64,000 nucleotides of DNA from Pempheris klunzingeri (Eukaryota; Chordata; Actinopteri; Acropomatiformes; Pempheridae), in NCBI RefSeq assembly GCF_042242105.1, contig NC_092027.1, positions 7,041,721 through 7,105,720 on the forward strand, written 5' to 3'. Within the stretch, counting starts at the first letter, position 1; every line of letters starts with the position of its first letter. The position numbers were made by a program, and so were the translations under genes. Of the stretch, positions 1 through 11,734 are shown piece by piece. The notes under the pieces were generated by a model. The model saw only the letters and a program-made list of their open reading frames with translations, was not told the origin of the DNA and did not search any database.

Positions 1-1414
1 ATTCATCAGGGCCAAGTGGCACAGCCAAACAATAACATACAGTCTCTTCGGAAGGAAGTATTAGTGGATTACATCGTGGTTTACTTTTCCTGGGCCAGGA
101 CAGATTTGTGCGGCTGGCTTCTTTGTTGAGGGTCAGCATTGTGAAAAAGCAACAGTCCTCTGCAGCTGGATGAAAAGTGTAGTTCAGCGAGGTTATTTCA
201 GATGATTTTTCAAGAGCCATATGTTTGACTGTTACAGATGTTACTGTTGATTAGTTTGGAAGTGAAGAGTAGTCCATCAAACTCTGAGAAGTGAAAAACA
301 TCCTCTGAGCCCTGATTACAGCTGTCTGATTTACTGCTGTCATTTTACCGGTCCCACAAATAAACTGACTGAATCTAAGCTACTGCTGCGATCAAGATGA
401 TAGTTTTGAACATCTTCTACTTGCGGGGATTGTTGATCTGATCATCACAACAACAGAATTCCAAGTATGCGCACGATCACCCCGAGCATAACACAAATCA
501 GCATCACGTTCAGAGGTCACAGAAACAGCTTGAGCGATCCTCGCAGATGCATTCCTGCACAATTAATGCACAATGAGAAGCACGGCCAAAAAAAACAGCC
601 CCAGAACAAACAGCCAAAGGTAAACAAAGCAGCACTAACAGTGCAGATGTTGATAAGCACCAGGAAACACAGGTGCATTCTCTCCAGAGCTGGACCCCCT
701 CTGGCTTCAGTGGGGTCAACTATCCGGCCTATTTGGCTCAGATCACTGGAGTAGCCTTTAATTTGGGAAATGCGCTGGCTTCCCACCTGCAGCATACATT
801 TCATTTTAGAGGCTGAGACAGATTGAAAACCATCTGAGGATTTTGCTCCGTTGCTTTGCAAAGGTAAATAGAAACCAGCAGATGGTTCACTGCCTTTTAA
901 TGGACATAGGACCCATAGATCCAGTGTTATTTGTTTACTTGTGTTTGGTATTTTGTGCGATTGTTTTTTAAATTCTGTGTCAGAAAATGCATCCCTGTGG
1001 TTTTCACTTTACACGGTACATTCCTAAAGGCGGTCAAATGGATAAAACAGGTCGAAACAGTGTGACAAAGTGAATTTCTTTAATATGATATAATAAACCG
1101 TGGCATGCAGTTATAAAAGTACATACAGTGTAACTGGTTGCTGACTCATGAGTAGAAAGGTTTACATGTTTAGACTGAGGATACTGAACATTTAAATAGT
1201 GAGCTGTAAAAAGCCATGCATGTCCTTGTGGAGCGTCACAGTTCTCAACAATGAAATCATAGCAACCTCTACTGGTAGGTTGCCACTCTCACATTTACCA
1301 TGAATTGTTATAAATCACTAAAAAATGAAAATGAACATGAATGATTTTTGCCTTTCATCAGCTCTAAATCAAATATTATTATTCTGAGCTCCTGGTACGC
1401 AAAACTCTGTAGCC

Positions 1415-1435
1415 GTGTGTGTGTGTGTGTGTGTG
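1415..1435. repeat. (TG)n microsatellite
   Basis: An uninterrupted GT dinucleotide run of about ten units. It is a simple sequence repeat in intergenic DNA. Confidence 0.9.
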
Positions 1436-2553
1436 AGGGGAAGATGACTGATCCTCCTTTTCCTGTAGTCTAAAGAGGGAAGGTGCAGGCTCAGTGCCTC
1501 CACTGCCATCAAAACTGTTCCAGGTCCCTGCAGATCTGCTGTCACATAAAAATACAAGCAGCCTCGGAGGTGATATCCAGCGACGCTCGGAAAAAAGGCG
1601 AATTAAGAAAAGCTCCAGGTGGTGCTCCGCAAAAGAGACAGCGTCTGAGGGCTGAGCCTGAGATGTGACAGATGGACTGTGTGTCCTCACTGTGACTTGT
1701 GACTATTATTATTATAATATCCGAAACTCTAACAGAGGAGGCATTCAAAAGAAAGTGCATCAAAGTCCTGCTGCACAAACAAAAACCAAAAGAAGTCAGT
1801 GGTTGTGCGGATGCTGCCATGAATGTGTAACCAAAAATTGCAAAAGGAAGCTGATGGTGTTTTATGTGTTTAAAATTTTTTTGACAACATCTTTATTAGG
1901 AACATATGATGTCTTATATTCGTATCTTTTAAATAAAAGTATCACCAAAAGACACTAAACCAAAAAGCATTTGTTCTACTTGAATCCCAAATCTGAAACC
2001 GTAGTGAACCTGTTTGGCCTTATGGAGGAGCACTAACCCTCTCAGACCAGGAACTGTGTATATTATCAGGCTGGCTGGGTTTGAGAAGCTGTCCTGTGAT
2101 GATGCTCGATGAGTCACTTCCAGTCTCCATGACAGACTGCCAACAGCTGCAGCTGCATGTGTGTGTGCCAGGTTCTCTCTATAAATAAGCCTCCTCTGCA
2201 AACACTTAAACGAGAAACCAACAAACACTGAACTGCGTCGTGTATCTTCACATAAAACGCAACCCATAAAGGAGCACTAAACATCCCTGTGACAGCTCAG
2301 TTTTGCAAAGCATAAAATCTTGATGTTAATGGTGCTAATGCCAGGATACACGCTGCTCTCTGCTCTCTAAAGTGAGTGGGTGAATTGGGAGCTTGCTGCC
2401 GGCTGCATTGCAAGACTAAACCCCTTCATGCGTAAGCAGGAGATCCTCGTCTCCGCCAGGTATCACATTCTTTCTGGTCAGAAGTTTCTTTTCACACCTC
2501 AGATTAAGTGTCTCCTTGTATCTGTGATACTCTCTGTTTAAGTCTTGGCTGCA

Positions 2554-2581
2554 TCTCTCTCTCTCTCTCTCAAGCTTTATA
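2554..2581. repeat. (TC)n microsatellite
   Basis: A short TC dinucleotide run in pyrimidine-rich intergenic DNA. The boundaries are approximate. Confidence 0.75.
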
Positions 2582-2931
2582 ACGTTTTGCCTCAGCCTCC
2601 CACCCCTAGTCATTTATTTTTTTAAGTGCTTTCTGTCTAAAATAATATAGAAATGACGGCAAATCTGCAGACTGCAGCAACACTTGAATACACTATTTCT
2701 TTCTTTTTTTCCAATTCAAGTGGACATTTTAAAATCATTTCAGTACTTAAAGCTTCTGGAAAAGTTTTGAATTGCAAATTTGGCCTAAAGCTAGATTGTG
2801 TAACTTCTGCTACACAAAAAGCCACAATATTTCATTTTTTTCATTTTCCATACATATTTTCTATATAAAACATATGATCAATGTCAATCACTTATCAATC
2901 AATCACTGATATAGGTGACAGTACCCAACCA

Positions 2932-2953
2932 CATATAAAGGAGCTAAAATTAG
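2932..2953 (+). promoter_or_regulatory. CArG-like and MEF2 motif pair upstream of abra
   Basis: CATATAAAGG at 2932-2941 differs from the SRF CArG consensus CC(A/T)6GG at one position. CTAAAATTAG at 2944-2953 matches the MEF2 consensus CTA(A/T)4TAG exactly. They are two bases apart and about 710 bp upstream of the abra ATG. abra/STARS is described as a MEF2-responsive gene acting on SRF signalling, which makes the pair plausible. Short motifs also arise by chance, so this is inference. Confidence 0.35.
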
Positions 2954-3572
2954 ACTGTGACACTGGTGACAGTGTTAATGCATGAGAGATAAAATTCAAT
3001 TACTAACAGCATATATGGCTTAATGATTACTTGTATTACTTTAAGTACAGTGCTAAGCAGAGTATGTGGACACAGGGTCAGTTTATAATCTCTAAGGTCC
3101 TCTACATTTTTCAGGGCTGTTTTTTATAATGTCCAGAAAAACAGCACAGGAGAGTAATTGTCAGTAAAGTCACCTTCACTACTAAGATGGTGTACATGTA
3201 TATTTGCATTTTGACTGAGATCTGTTGAAGCTAGAAAGTTGATATATGTGAGATATGTGAGTACATATCAAGTGGTATGTCTTTAATGGCCTTAGTATCC
3301 GTATCCTTGCTAATTAAGCTTAGCAGCTCCTGGTCTACTGCCCTGCTTACTTCTAGTTACATGCGCCACAATCTGTGATGAAACATGAGTCGGTAGGGGT
3401 GACCAGTGTCAGGGAAAGACGATCAGGATGGTAGCCTGGGATGGCTCGAATACTTTCCACCGTCATGTTAGGGTTTGCTCTCCCCATTTTAAAGCTGTAG
3501 CTGCAAGCGTGAGGGTAGGAGGCAACGGAGGGGGAAGAAGTTAGAGAAAACAAAGCTTTGGGCCGAGAGGAG

Positions 3573-3596
3573 ATGAATATGTTCAAGCTAATCTGA
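3573..3596 (+). other. Possible upstream ORF in the abra 5' leader
   Basis: An ATG at 3573 opens a seven-codon frame that stops at TGA 3594-3596, 67 bases before the abra start codon. It is a uORF only if transcription starts upstream of 3573, which I cannot determine. Confidence 0.25.
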
Positions 3597-3663
3597 CGGC
3601 TGTTAAGGAAGATCACTGAGAGGGATTCATCGTGTCTAAATTGACACATTAATACACATAATT

Positions 3664-4463
3664 ATGTCTGACAAACAGACCGGCCAAGCTTCCCAAAGGA
3701 AACCTTCCACCAACAAGAACATCAAGAAGCTCCGCACCATCAGCATGGTGTGCAGCCTGACAAGCAGCTGGCAGCAGTGGGTGAAGGAGAATGAGACGAA
3801 GCAGACCAGTGAACCCAGCGGCTGGGCTCCATCTTGGATGGGAGGACCAACAGAGGAACCCAAAAGAACATGGGTCCCAAAGAAGCCTCTTCCCACTCAC
3901 ACCCAGCCAGCAGACGCTTCTAAAGATCATGTAATCAGTTCTGGGGAGGCTCAAAAGACCGTAACTCCTCACAGGGAGACCGAAGATGCTTCCAAGACTG
4001 AGGAGGTTGAGACCTCAGCTGAACCTGCATCTCGCATCAAGGTAAAGCAAGTGGTGAAGACGGTGACCACTGGGGTTCAGGAGAAAGGTGCTGGCATCGG
4101 GCTCCTGACCGAGAAGATCAAGAAGGAGTCTCTGCCATCAGCTGAGGAGATTGACAGGCTTCTGAAGAAGAGAAGCTCGCCCACACGCCGCAGGAAATGC
4201 TCCAACATGGTATCATCTCTGACCCAAAGCTGGAAGCAAGTGGAGAAAGGGCAGAAGCTCGGGAAAGAGGGAGGACCACTCGGAGAGGGACGCACCTGTG
4301 GTGGTGGTGAAGAGGACAGTGGACACGCTGAGGAAGAGAAGGAGACGGTGGACATGGAGGACGCTCAAACACACAGGACGAGCACTTTGAAAGAAGCGGA
4401 GCAAAAAGTCTCTGAAGGAGACTCTGAGTCAGCAGTAAAGATTAAAAGACCCACAGTCCCAAC
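3664..4463 (+). CDS. abra: abra coding exon 1
   Basis: This exon supplies 800 nt and ends in phase 2 at the donor AAC|gtgagta. It encodes residues 1-266 plus two bases of codon 267. Visible segments are a basic N-terminus, the SLTSSWQQW motif (31-39), a proline/glutamate-rich linker, and the second motif SSLTQSWKQ (184-192) preceded by a basic stretch. No transmembrane segment or signal peptide is present, consistent with a cytosolic/sarcomeric protein. Confidence 0.93.
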
Positions 4464-5637
4464 GTGAGTACGATCAGTGTGCTTCATCTAGCAAATCCAG
4501 CAAAGAGAGGAAGTTGTTTTTGTATAAACCATAAATCCATTCTTAAAGGACAGGTGAAATAGTATGTTTGCATCCTTAATATGACATTTCCTTTTGAAAC
4601 GGGATATTGAGGGAAGAAATGTTACTATCAGGAATCAACCTGAAGCGTAAACTAATGTTAGTTATGTGAGAAAAAGGCAGCTTGATTTCACAGGTTTGAC
4701 ACAAAGATGGTATCTTGAAATATTTGTGCTGACTATTCGTTAAACACATTCTAAACATTAGCTCGTACGTCACAAGATTACTGATTAAGATGCTTTATCC
4801 ACCTCACACCCTGGATTTGTCTGTAATCTCAATTTGCTGCTTACTGTTGAGCAAAACCTTTCTCCACTACGTGCTAACAGATATTTTTGCAGCAGGGAGC
4901 TTTCCATCTTACACTTTCCATCCATTACTTTTGTTATTATTGCAGTTTCAGGCACAAAGCAACATGTTGATCTCATGGGAATCATTTGCTCAATCTCCTG
5001 ATCAATTAATTGATAAACTTTCTATTAGGTCTGTTTTTACCCTTGAGGCCAAGTAGGGAAGCAACAACTTCTTACTGTTGAATATTTTAACTCCCCTGGC
5101 AGGTTTAAAACAGACACGCATTGTAAATTTTATCAATTTGACATCCCTCCCAGGTACAAAAAGGAAGCGGAGGATGCCAACAAGATCAACGCTCTCTCCA
5201 AGAAATACAGCGCTGTAGGGAACCTGAAGAGCCGCTGGCAGAACTGGGCCTCAGAGCACACCGTGAACCAGAAACTAAACCCCTTCAGTGAATATTTTGA
5301 CTATGATTACTCCATGTCCCTCCGCCTCCAAAAGGGCCAAGAGGGTTATGGACGCCCCAAGGAAGGTACCCAAACAGCAGAGAGAGCCAAACGTGCAGAG
5401 CAACACATCCACCGTGAGATAGACGACATGTGTTACGTGATCAGGACTATGACTGATCCGGACCCAGACGGAAAGACCCGTGTCACGTTTGGACAGCTGT
5501 TTGACAGATATGTTCGGATCTCTGACAAGGTGGTGGGGATTCTGATGAGAGCCAGGAAACATGGGAAGGTAGCGTTTGAAGGGGAGATGCTGTGGCAAGG
5601 CCAGGATGATGGAGTGATCATTACTCTGCTGGTCTGA
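3664..5637 (+). CDS. abra: abra (STARS): actin-binding Rho-activating protein, 2 coding exons
   Basis: Joining 3664-4463 and 5154-5637 gives 1284 nt and 427 aa, somewhat longer than the roughly 380 aa of mammalian ABRA. The product binds actin in striated muscle and promotes Rho/MRTF/SRF signalling. The C-terminal ~75 residues (about 350-427) are the Costars domain, with an RAKRAEQHIHREIDDMC helix and the ending GEMLWQGQDDGVIITLLV. Before it, around residues 285-330, lies the WQNWASEH / NQKLNPFSEYFDYDYS actin-binding segment. The N-terminal half is lysine/glutamate-rich, apparently disordered, and carries two further tryptophan motifs near residues 29-39 and 183-192. The ATG at 3664 has A at -3 and is the first in frame. 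The two-exon layout matches mammalian ABRA. Which teleost ohnolog (abraa or abrab) this is cannot be decided here. Confidence 0.95.
4464..5153 (+). other. abra: abra intron 1
   Basis: A 690-bp GT-AG intron with donor gtgagt and acceptor catccctcccag. It holds AT-rich sequence; I see no repeat or second gene in it. Confidence 0.9.
5154..5637 (+). CDS. abra: abra coding exon 2 (actin-binding segment and Costars domain)
   Basis: It begins after the cag at 5151-5153, completes codon 267 (AC|G), and reads to TGA at 5635-5637. It encodes residues 268-427: the KKYSAVGNLKSRWQNW motif (283-298), the KLNPFSEYFDYDYSM segment, and the whole Costars winged-helix-like domain. This is the most conserved part of the family, and the frame is intact. 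Confidence 0.95.
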
Positions 5638-8600
5638 TGTTAACACCTGGGTCAAAGCTGTAACTGGAAATCCTGTTACAGCTACTAATCTGGCACAGTG
5701 GAACTTGTGAAATTACCACGGTCATTATCGAGCAGGGCTAAGAGGAGGATTTAAAATACAATTTGACCTGGGTCTGTTCAGCGGACACTTGCAGAACAAC
5801 ATCGAAGGAACATGGAGACTACAAAGCTTGGTGGAGGAGCTGGTGTTGATAATCCAAGGAATATTTTTGCTGCTATTTTTGTAGCTCCTCTCTCAGTGTT
5901 GTGGATATTTGAGCTGTAGCTGTCATGGACACGTTCTGACAAATCTGCTCAGACTTTAAAGTTGTAATTCAGGAGCTCTCAAGAGATAACGTTCTCACTT
6001 TGGGCTGCTTAAGTTTCCATTCATAGTCGCTCATACGAGTCTCTTTTGCACTTCCTTTACGGCTTATGTTAATGAGATACTTGATTATGTGTTAATGTAC
6101 CAAATAACCAGCAGCTCTGCAGTGTGGCGTCGCACAGCAATTCAAACACGGATTGGGTTTCATTGCCTGAATACCTGCAGCTCAGCATTCATTATACTGT
6201 GCCAGGCACAATGCAGGGGAACAGAGCAGACCACAGCACTTTTAAATCTCATGGCCTGTTAGACCGAGCCTCTTATGATTAATTTAAAGGGTGACTATGA
6301 CTATCTGGGGAAAAAAGGAAAACTTTCCTTTGCACATACAGTTATTGAGTGTTAGTAGAAGGAGTTTGTAGGATCATAGAGAACCAGTGCTAATGGTTAT
6401 TTTTAGTGTTGATGTCGTATTGAGGCATACTGTTCATTTTAGGTATTTGCTAGAACTCTGAATACAATATAAATCAAATAGTTAACAACTGCGTCAAATC
6501 CAAGTCATTGGTGACAGACTTGGCCACATGATGATTTGTTGCATTCTGTGTTTTTCAAGCAATATATTATTATGCTGTTAAACATAATACAGATGTGTAA
6601 ATAGTGACTTTGCAACATTGGCATATCATCATCACCAAGTTTGGCAAACTTGTTAGCCAACAGTTGCTTATTTACACATCCAGACCGTATGGAGCAATTC
6701 ATCAATACATTGTTTTCAGAAACTTTTCTTCATTATTAAAAAAAGAGCATTTCCCCAGCAAGACAACAATTTAAAACCGGTGCACTATCTAGTACAGAAT
6801 ATGCAAATATAAGGAGCACTGTGATCTTTGATGTCTGTGCTTAATTATAATGTCTTTTGTAGTTGTTGTTATATATCTGACAACTGACACAGGCACAAAG
6901 GAGCTTCCTGAACTAATTCTGAAGGGTCTTGAATTAAATAGTAAAAGCAAAATGCTTTGTAACACTGTCAGTGTTGAGTTAATATTTAAAGTGCAGGCTA
7001 TAATACTTAAAGAATCAAGTGCTGGCGTGAAAACAATAACGTCTTCCTCCATTAGAACTGGTAAAGTGGCTCCCTGCAGCAACAGTTTCTCTTTTGGTTG
7101 CTGAGAGACTGTTATGATTGTCACGAGGAAATAGAAAGGTGGAGACCGGTTACACTGGAGCGACCAACCGTTCCTGACAAAACCCCAAAAACAGGTTTAC
7201 CGTATTCAAGAGATGCTATAGGGAGATGCCAACATTCCAGCACACAATGATGTATTTACTCAAGGTCACATGTTTTATTTGATTATCACATAAAGCTCAG
7301 TGACTCAACTGGTTTCCAGGACAAAAACATGTATCAGTAAAGTAAATGGAGGTGAGATATCACCGAAAAAAACTGTGAAAAGAGTGATGCTTTTGTTTCC
7401 TTCACCGGACAGACCTCGTCTGTCATCGGCTGAATTTGAGAAACGTGACACCAGTGGAGACACTGTATCACCCCACTAATACTGCACAGGTAGATTTCAG
7501 GAGATTGTAGCTGCAGACACTTGAATTATACATATACATACATATACATATACATGTACTGTACATATCAAGTATAATTTTGTGTGTGATTTGTTTGGCT
7601 ACAAATTAATGAACATCGGCTTGTGTCTGCCCAAAGATAAAGACCATCATTATATGAGCAAACGAAACTGTTCAAACAGAGTAACATTTTCATTTTCATT
7701 CAACATTTTCTGCCTTACCTGCTAAACATGTGTTTTGATCAGAGAGATAACAACAAATCAGATGAATGAGACTCAATTATTATTCCTCCAATAGTCTGTA
7801 AGAATTATTCAAAATTGGATGAAGAGTAAAAACAAAACACTTTATCTTGCCATCTTTGCTCTTTTTGCAGCATCTGCTGTAGCATTAAGACTTTATGTCT
7901 TAAAGTTCAGAAGCCCTGAAAGGCTAATAATGAAATCAGTTAATCAGATAGCTTTTAAGTGATAAAAAAGTTTTCCCAGGGTAAAAAATTGTGCAAATAA
8001 AGTAGACTAATATTTTTAGCCTCGTGTGTGTTGTTGTAATACTCATTTTGGCCACAAGGGAGTGTCTTGCACTTTGAAATAATAGAGTAAACTCTGAATT
8101 GAGCTACTAATCCTGTGCTCATTAAACCTCTAGGCATGCATTAACCACCATTAACCCTGTGTGTAACTGAGTATTACAACAGCCTTGTTTTTTCTGCAAA
8201 AAAAATAGAAAATAATGAAAATTAAAAATAAAAACCTTAAAACTTTTTTTTAATCTCCTGCTCTTAAGTCATAAACACAAGCAAGAAAAGTATTTAGATG
8301 GGGCTTGGAAAATGGATCTCTAGATTTTTTTTTTCTCACTTGCCTCTTAGGGTTTCCGTACATATGATTCCAGTGGGTGTTAAACAGATACTGCGGACAT
8401 AGAAACAGTAATAAATACAGGGCACGCAGCAACGCAGGACACTGAGGACATAAGCAGAGGAGGCAGAGTCAGCCCTTTAGTTTTAAACATAAAAGTCTGA
8501 TTTAATGACGGATACACCAATCTATGCTCTTCAGAAGCCACATTTTGATCAATATGTACCACAATCCAAATAAGTCATTATTTTCTGATAGTGCCTATAT

Positions 8601-10029
8601 AGTACATTTTGAACTACCATTTTGGTGTTTCAGAATTTAAAAACTATCAAACTCTTTTTCTTTGTGCCTGGTAAATTGTCGTTTTACTTTTGTTTTTTAT
8701 TTTTGTCTTTACTAGAAATTGACATTGCTTGTGGCACATGACATGTGAAAGTAAAACTGGCTCATTATATGTCAGCAAACAGAAGAACGCCTGGAAGAAT
8801 ATTGTAGGGCACTGATGTATTTTCACACAGTAATGAAAGAATAATTTTTTGCTTCTTATCCATGACTGAAGATCAGTGGCTCAGAGTTCAGAGCTTCTTA
8901 TGGATCAAAATGAGTCCAAACAAATTAGTCCAAACAACGTTAGTTTGTGTATTTCTGCATTAAGGCAGCTTTCTTAGTTTCAGGTGTTCGCTTGGAGAAA
9001 TTACATGGAGATTACATCATTCTAGGGTGACCAGATGTCCCGAAAAGAAGATCCAAATTTCAAACGGTGGGCCTGACTCCCGTCCCATTTATCCCAAAAA
9101 CTGGATTAACCCAGAGTTTTGGTCAGTTACAGCCTCATTAAACATTATACATTGTTTGTTGTCAAACAGTTTTTCTTTTTGCTCACAGATTGGCTCTGCA
9201 GAAAAGGCTTTTAAATTTTAAAAGTCTGTGGCCTGCATGAGTTATGGTTGTTTTAAGTTTTCGTTTTCATCCATGTACAGCAGTGTTGGGAATTGATTAA
9301 CTACCGGCGACGGCAGAGCATTTCTATGACATAGCTGAAGTAAAACATTTATGAAGGGATTAAACCATTCATTGCTGCCATGGAGCCTGGTGTCCTGGGA
9401 CCTGGTACACATCCAGCTAAAAAAAAACTGAAACGCCACTGCTGGTACTAAGAGGAGTGGGGAAGGAAATACCCATGAATCAAAAAACAAAACATTACAG
9501 GCATTGCACACAACACACTCAGTTTCTTTTCCAAATAACAGAAAGTAACTACATTGCAAGTATGTAGGTGTAGGTGTATGATGACTGAAATAAAATAGCA
9601 AACATACTTTCCTGCTGTCCTCACCTCACCAGAATTGACTGATCGCATTTTTATTTGACAAGATAAACACTGTCATGTTTGTGACTTGTTTCCTTGAACT
9701 CATTAGGAGGAGATGAATATGTGGAAAACACCGTTAAAAATGTGCTCAGGAATGCATCACGGTGAGATAAAAGCACCTGCTCCTGCACAACTAGACAGTG
9801 AGAAGGGGTGAAGCTGCACGTACGGATGCTGAAGCCTTGACATTGCTAATCTTTGAGTAAGTAATTATTTTGATGCTCTGCTGTTCATTGCAGTCATTTA
9901 GTAGATCATTGAATGATTAATTTCCATCTATGATATATGCAAAAACAAACAACCACAATCACATCGCATCACTAACAACATTATTTCATCGTCAGCAGGC
10001 GTCTCGTCATCACTTCACAGAAAATAAAA
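5638..10029. other. Intergenic region between abra and the ZG16-like gene
   Basis: The first few hundred bases are probably abra 3'UTR; no AATAAA was seen nearby (an ATTAAA occurs near 6735). The rest is AT-rich with no convincing exon. A TA/CA-rich low-complexity stretch lies near 7530-7565. A possible repeat end sits at 9025-9050 and a short inverted-end segment at 9278-9444. Confidence 0.6.
9278..9444. repeat. Possible small MITE with inverted CAGCAGTG ends
   Basis: The segment starts CAGCAGTGTT and ends GCCACTGCTG, giving an 8-bp terminal inverted match about 167 bp apart. I see no matching target-site duplication, so a hAT-type MITE is only one possibility. Confidence 0.3.
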
Positions 10030-10037
10030 ATGGACAG
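10030..10037 (+). CDS. ZG16-like coding exon 1 (8 nt)
   Basis: ATGGACAG followed by the donor gtaagaat; the last two bases join the first base of exon 2 to give Arg, followed in frame by a second ATG at 10151. The likely leader, from about 9960, has no earlier ATG. Translation could begin here (MDRMFYF...) or at 10151 (MFYF...), the latter closer to the usual short signal peptide. Confidence 0.55.
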
Positions 10038-11363
10038 GTAAGAATCCCTCCTTTATATTTCTCAAATATCCAGGCTGTCTGCAATAATAACACACTAACT
10101 GCTGCGGCTTTGTTAAATAACTCTGCCCTATCATCAATTTGTTTTACAGAATGTTTTATTTTGCCCTTCTCGCTCTGCTGGCAGCCTCTGCCTTTGCTGA
10201 TGGTAAGTAACATTTATTACTCAAATGTGTGTTTAAGTTGAACAATCCTTTGAAATATAATGTGCACATAAGAGTTCAATTTAAAGTCACATACTCTTTT
10301 CCAGATGTTCACATGTTTGCAAATGCACTGTCAAAAAACTACAGATTTATTGTGATTGAATGGAACTATTGTTGATGATACCAGGAAAAATAGAACACAA
10401 CACAAGCTGTTTGCCTTTCACGTTAACAGGTGCTAATATTTTGATTTCTTGTCTTTGCAGTCCAGTCTCTGCAATACTCCTTCTCCCCATCAGTGGGGTC
10501 AGGATCTGGCAAGACCTACAGTCTGACAGGAGCAGGCAGAATCACAGCTGTCCGAGTGTGGGAGGTCTACAGCAGCGTCGTCTATGGGTAAATACCAAAA
10601 TGATGTAATCTGGTTTTATAGATTTCATCACACACATATTGGACTCATGAACCAGATAATTCAACCATGTCTGCTAGAAATCGCATTACATTTCTATTGA
10701 TATAATATCATGTATATACTTACTTTCTATATATAATAAAGTCTTAAATTATGTATCTGGTCTGGTTTCTGGTATCTGTCCATTATCCAATATCCATTAT
10801 TAAAGCATTATTAAACCTTAAAACTTGCTTTAGTGAAAGATAATGGTCTTGATTTAATGCAGAAAGGGTCTGCAGTGACTTGAGATACTTGGTGTGGTGT
10901 CTTTGAGGATTTAAATCATTCAATTTTTTTTAATCCTTTGGCTGTAAGAAATTCTTTGTCAAGTGTCACATGAATTGAACAAGTTTGATGCATTACTTTC
11001 GCCTTGATGACGCATTTGTCTCTTTCCCCTTCCTCTAGCATCCAGTTCCGCTTCGGCTACATCTGGTCCGACCTCGCTGGCACCAAATTGAACGAGGCCA
11101 AGGAGATTGAATTGTTTGATGGTGAAACTATAGTCCAAATTTCTGGGAAGTACCGCCACTACTTGCAGTCAGTGGTGTTCACCACCAGCAGGGGCCGCAC
11201 ACTGAGCGCAGGCCAGCCCGCCGGCCTCTCCTTCAACATGTATCCCACCCACAGTGAGGCTGAGCTGATTTTCATCAGTGGCCGGGCTCATGGAGCCATC
11301 ACCGCCATTGAAGCACACTGGGGTGTCGTTGATTCAGCGAATAACAGCACTGCTTGGCTCTGA
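10030..11363 (+). CDS. Zymogen granule membrane protein 16-like jacalin lectin, 4 coding exons
   Basis: Joining 10030-10037, 10150-10202, 10461-10587 and 11039-11363 gives 513 nt and 170 aa, close to human ZG16 (167 aa). All junctions are GT-AG and in frame. A hydrophobic signal peptide (FYFALLALLAASAFA, about residues 5-19) precedes a single jacalin-type beta-prism domain: the glycine-rich SVGSGSGKTYSLTGAG loop, ITAVRVWE, RFGYIWSD, VQISGKYRHYLQSVVF, and LIFISGRAHGAITAIEAHWG. ZG16 proteins are secreted lectins of goblet and acinar cells that bind mannose/peptidoglycan and glycosaminoglycans. The Asp expected in the terminal sugar-binding loop is Thr151 here. The tail carries overlapping N-glycosylation sequons (NNS and NST at 164-167). 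Fish have several ZG16-like paralogues, so I give no symbol. Confidence 0.9.
10150..10202 (+). CDS. ZG16-like coding exon 2 (signal peptide)
   Basis: The acceptor is ttgttttacag and the donor gtaagtaa. It encodes the hydrophobic core LLALLAASAFA with a likely signal-peptidase site after Ala-Phe-Ala. It ends in phase 1. Confidence 0.85.
10461..10587 (+). CDS. ZG16-like coding exon 3 (start of jacalin domain)
   Basis: The acceptor tttgcag ends at 10460 and the donor gtaaatac starts at 10588. The 127-nt exon encodes the glycine/serine-rich first ligand loop and the ITAVRVWEVYSSVVYG strands. It ends in phase 2. Confidence 0.9.
11039..11363 (+). CDS. ZG16-like coding exon 4 (rest of jacalin domain, stop)
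   Basis: The acceptor ttcctctag ends at 11038 and the stop TGA is at 11361-11363. It encodes IQFRFGYIWSD through the terminal EAHWG strand and a short tail with two overlapping sequons. Confidence 0.93.
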
Positions 11364-11734
11364 GGACGAGAGCAAAGGAAGCCAGCTGCATACCAGTTTT
11401 GCAAAATCAATTGTATGTAAATCACAGTTTATTTCAGAATAATGCTTTTCGGTTCTGTGGTTTATTTTAGTAATTCTTTCAACATTTTACTGATTTAACC
11501 CTCTCCTGCTGAGCTGCTGGCCTTAAATGCATTTTGCTGGAATCATCTTTCTTTGATTACAGAGTTATATATACTGTCCTAAAACATTAGCTGACCTTAC
11601 TCTTGTCTTTTTGATCTTTATGTAAGTGTTAGCACGTAGCACAGAGAAGAAAATGCTTTCACAATCCTGCGCACCTCATGATCAGTTTTGTCCACATCAT
11701 GCGCTGGCTGAAATATGGAGGATGTAAGACCTTT

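Larger units (their letters stand above)
1..3550. other. Intergenic region upstream of abra, no gene recognised
   Basis: There is no recognisable exon in this stretch. It holds a short (TG)n tract at 1415-1435, a (TC)n tract near 2554-2581 and otherwise AT-rich unique-looking sequence. A minus-strand open frame at 517-861 encodes hydrophobic stretches but matches no family I can name. The MEF2/CArG-like pair at 2932-2953 lies about 0.7 kb upstream of the abra start codon and could belong to its promoter or a proximal enhancer. Confidence 0.6.

Noticed and set aside
517..861. Minus-strand open frame of 114 codons with hydrophobic stretches
   Set aside because: No homologue recognised. An alternative minus-strand frame over the same bases is also open and hydrophobic, and there is no supporting exon or promoter, so chance is the simpler reading.
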